From NCBI RefSeq assembly GCF_014649535.1, contig NZ_BMTF01000002.1, positions 310,001 through 374,000 of the forward strand: a stretch of DNA of 64,000 nucleotides. Reading direction: 5' to 3'. The position numbers and the translations under genes are program-made. The stretch is from Streptomyces gelaticus. GTDB lineage: Bacteria; Actinomycetota; Actinomycetes; Streptomycetales; Streptomycetaceae. Of this stretch, positions 63,592-64,000 are shown in pieces. Positions within the stretch are counted from its first letter, which is position 1; the number at the start of each line of letters is the position of its first letter. Under the pieces are notes generated by a model, which did no database searches, was not told where the DNA came from, and worked only from the letters and a program-made list of their open reading frames with translations.

Positions 63592-64000
63592 TCAGCGGCT
63601 GTCCGTCACCCCGTCGGCCCAGGTCGTCGTCAGCGGCACGCCGTGCCGTTCCGTGAACGCGCGGACGGCGTCGGGCAGAGCGAGCGAGTCACCGACGGGG
63701 AGGAGCCCTCGCACCCGGATCAGGGTGACCCCGTTCCGTCGGCTGCGGACCCATGCCGGGTGTTGGAAGCCCTGCGGCAGGAACTGTTCCGCGTCGAGCC
63801 GCACCGACAGGGAACTCTCCTTGGCGCCGACCGTCAGCTCCACGGATCTGATGGCACCCCACCGGAGCACCACCAGATCGTTGCCGGGACCGACCCCGAT
63901 GCCGGATTCGCCGAGGACGAGGCCCTCCTTGGCGCTGGTGAGCAGTCCGACGAGGCGCATACCCAGGACAACCGCGGCGAGCACGGCCACCACGGTGACG
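63592..64000 (-). CDS. PH-like membrane protein, truncated at the window end
   Basis: At least 133 aa; the frame stays open past the last base so the N-terminus lies outside. A hydrophobic helix (VAVLAAVVLGMRLVGLL) is followed by a compact beta-rich domain (EGLVLGESGIGVGPGNDLVVLRWGAIRSVEL) resembling a small bacterial PH domain. Function unknown. Confidence 0.7.
   Translation of the reverse strand, partial: VTVVAVLAAVVLGMRLVGLLTSAKEGLVLGESGIGVGPGNDLVVLRWGAIRSVELTVGAKESSLSVRLDAEQFLPQGFQHPAWVRSRRNGVTLIRVRGLLPVGDSLALPDAVRAFTERHGVPLTTTWADGVTDSR

Overview
This is a chromosomal window from a high-GC actinomycete, almost certainly Streptomyces. The support is strong third-position GC bias, frequent GTG starts, ATGA/GTGA-coupled genes, the rapZ-yvcK-whiA block, LL-diaminopimelate-type lysine genes, an OpcA-containing pentose phosphate operon and a sufRBDCSU operon. 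Almost everything looks like conserved core chromosome. I saw no prophage, insertion sequence, CRISPR array or ordinary tRNA/rRNA gene.

Layout. (1) 1-4275: the 3' part of uvrC, then rapZ, yvcK and whiA, tightly coupled on +. (2) 4536-10249: glycolysis on + (gap, pgk, tpiA), then secG, an RbpA paralogue and pgi. (3) 10254-12334: two coupled bacterial-PH membrane proteins (YdbS/YdbT type). (4) 12443-19010, minus: a pentose phosphate operon transcribed tkt-tal-zwf-opcA-pgl. (5) 19410-23689: haem A synthesis (ctaB on +, ctaA on -), a small unknown gene and an ABC-2 exporter pair. (6) 23827-30416: a complete SUF Fe-S assembly operon sufR-B-D-Rieske ferredoxin-C-S-U-T, with a CAAC-N6-GTTG operator overlapping its likely -10 and start codon. 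(7) 30591-39322: a secreted DUF3616-like protein, membrane proteins, an SMR pump with a TetR regulator, an HxlR-peroxiredoxin fusion divergent from an MFS pump, convergent dapD/dapA and a lipoprotein. (8) 39371-46576: a FemX-like bridge enzyme, a duplicated ABM-domain protein, a secreted nuclease/phosphatase, an unknown acidic protein and a Tat-exported PhoX phosphatase preceded by a PHO-box-like repeat. (9) 46630-48652: three consecutive Y-RNA-like non-coding RNA modules, two carrying a circularly permuted tRNA-like domain, immediately upstream of a Ro60 (TROVE + vWA) gene. (10) 48731-63452: a free-standing Tudor-like protein, a double TerD protein, sugar-acid catabolism genes in two places (uronate dehydrogenase-like/kdgD, and IclR/alpha-ketoglutaric semialdehyde dehydrogenase/DUF1349), a penicillin-binding protein and a NarL-type two-component system. 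The window ends in a truncated PH-like membrane protein.

How it fits together. Regions 2 and 4 together encode much of central carbon flow: triose phosphates, hexose isomerisation, and both branches of the pentose phosphate pathway with the G6PDH effector OpcA. The SUF operon appears to be autoregulated by its own Fe-S-sensing repressor. The udh-like and kdgD genes are divergent and share a repeated TTCAT-N4-ATGGACA element. Together with the aldehyde dehydrogenase about 9 kb away they cover uronate to 2-oxoglutarate, except for glucarate dehydratase, which is not in the window.

The most notable element is the Ro60/Y-RNA locus. All three RNA modules keep the same internal-loop sequences while their flanking helices change in a base-pair-preserving way. 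Two modules contain perfect T-arm and D-arm sequences in reversed order. This matches the established class of tRNA-mimicking bacterial Y RNAs, but the arrangement here, a three-module cluster whose middle member lacks the tRNA mimic, deserves direct study. All calls come from reading the sequence. No database search was possible.
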